From NCBI GenBank assembly GCA_023091735.1, contig JALKBU010000528.1, positions 1-35,242 of the forward strand: 35,242 nucleotides of DNA, read 5' to 3'. This document shows, in pieces, positions 34,694-35,242 of the stretch. Position numbers and translations under genes: made by a program. Positions within the stretch are counted from its first letter, which is position 1; each line of letters begins with the position of its first letter. Origin of the DNA: Trichomonas tenax (Eukaryota; Parabasalia; Trichomonadida; Trichomonadidae). The notes beneath the pieces are model-generated. The model had not been told where the DNA came from. It worked only from the letters and a program-made list of their open reading frames with translations, and searched no databases.

Positions 34694-35242
34694 ATGTCGC
34701 GAAAAAAAGGAATGTCTCGTGAAGAGAAACTAATGGCCATGCAGGAATTGATGATGGAAAGTGCCAATATATGGACCCTTAAAGACTTGGAGCGCGATTG
34801 TCCAAAGAAAAAAGGAATTACTGCAATGAGTGTTAAAGAAGTTTTGCAAGAACTCTGCGACAATGATCTTGTTTCATACGAAAAGATTGGAAGCGGCAAC
34901 TTTTATTGGTGCTTCCCTTCAGAAGCTTTTAATAAACGAAAAGTTCGAGAAAACAAACTTTGTGCATCAATAGCAGATGTTCAACAGGATATTATGCAAT
35001 TGCAATACGAAATACAGCAACTGGAACCAGGAAGAGAGCCATGCGAAGAAAGATCTAAATTAGATTCTGAAATTGAGACGTTTTCTCAACAATTGGCTCA
35101 GATTAGAAATGAATGCAGTAAATACGAACAATTCGACCCAGCACAAATCAAGAAAACTCAAGAACAAATCGCAATTGCAAAAGATGCGGCAAATAGATGG
35201 ACAGACAATATATTCCAGCTCAGGTCTTGGGCTGTTAAAAAA
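34694..35242 (+). CDS. MND1: MND1 meiotic recombination protein (3' end outside window)
   Basis: 183 codons from ATG 34694, open to the edge of the window. The N-terminus MSRKKGMSREEKLMAMQELM and the winged-helix block KKKGITAMSVKEVLQELCDN, then YWCFPSEA, are diagnostic of Mnd1. A long coiled coil follows (~90-160), and AANRWTDNIFQLRSWAVKK matches the conserved C-terminal region, so about 20 residues are probably missing. Mnd1 pairs with Hop2. The heterodimer stimulates Dmc1 and Rad51 in strand invasion during meiosis. In parabasalids, where sex has not been seen directly, MND1 is among the kept meiosis genes. The sequence shows no break, and key regions are intact. Confidence 0.95.
   Translation, partial: MSRKKGMSREEKLMAMQELMMESANIWTLKDLERDCPKKKGITAMSVKEVLQELCDNDLVSYEKIGSGNFYWCFPSEAFNKRKVRENKLCASIADVQQDIMQLQYEIQQLEPGREPCEERSKLDSEIETFSQQLAQIRNECSKYEQFDPAQIKKTQEQIAIAKDAANRWTDNIFQLRSWAVKK

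Noticed and set aside
1..35242. Spliceosomal introns
   Set aside because: The trichomonad 3' signal ACTAACACACAG was not seen, and the long genes are single open frames.

Overview
The window looks like nuclear DNA of a parabasalid (Trichomonas or Tritrichomonas type). It is strongly AT-rich, its genes are long and intronless, and most starts lie 6-26 bases behind a TCA(C/T)(T/A) initiator, the core promoter of that lineage. Gene content also fits: BEACH, prominin, SLC12, FANCM/Mph1 and MND1 proteins, with many decayed gene remnants between them. The genus is inference, not proof.

Layout. 1-2.3 kb holds two tandem paralogous minus-strand genes of unknown function with shared promoter and 3' flank. 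2.3-6.1 kb is a gene graveyard: a cluster of TTTACATGTCA motifs, a small minus-strand pseudogene that keeps its initiator, a 250-bp inverted-repeat element, another broken minus-strand ORF with a G11 tract in front, and a direct repeat. 6.1-13.4 kb carries three plus-strand genes: a prominin-like five-pass membrane protein, an SLC12 (KCC-like) cation-chloride cotransporter and a small basic protein. 14.0-15.2 kb is a 1.18-kb foldback element with two nested sets of inverted repeats. It ends about 45 bp before the start of a 2200-residue BEACH-family protein that lacks the core of its BEACH domain. 21.9-28.1 kb holds three minus-strand genes: a coiled-coil protein, a FANCM/Mph1-like helicase and a helical-repeat protein. 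The last two sit between two inverted copies of a ~0.5-kb noncoding repeat. 28.1-34.5 kb is again gene-poor and decayed. It has a perfect 28-bp hairpin, a degenerate tyrosine-recombinase gene between terminal inverted repeats, a second recombinase pseudogene with better preserved catalytic residues, a GC-richer island and an unidentified multi-stop pseudogene. The window ends inside a clear MND1 meiotic recombination gene.

The genes do not form an operon; each has its own start signal where one can be seen. Shared logic is limited. MND1 and the FANCM/Mph1-like helicase both belong to homologous-recombination and D-loop processing. The prominin and SLC12 proteins act at the plasma membrane, and the BEACH protein in membrane traffic. 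The most unusual content is the mobile and repeat DNA: a single-gene tyrosine-recombinase unit with terminal inverted repeats, the foldback element abutting a gene promoter, and a TTTACATGTCA-type motif that recurs upstream of several genes and inside the foldback element.
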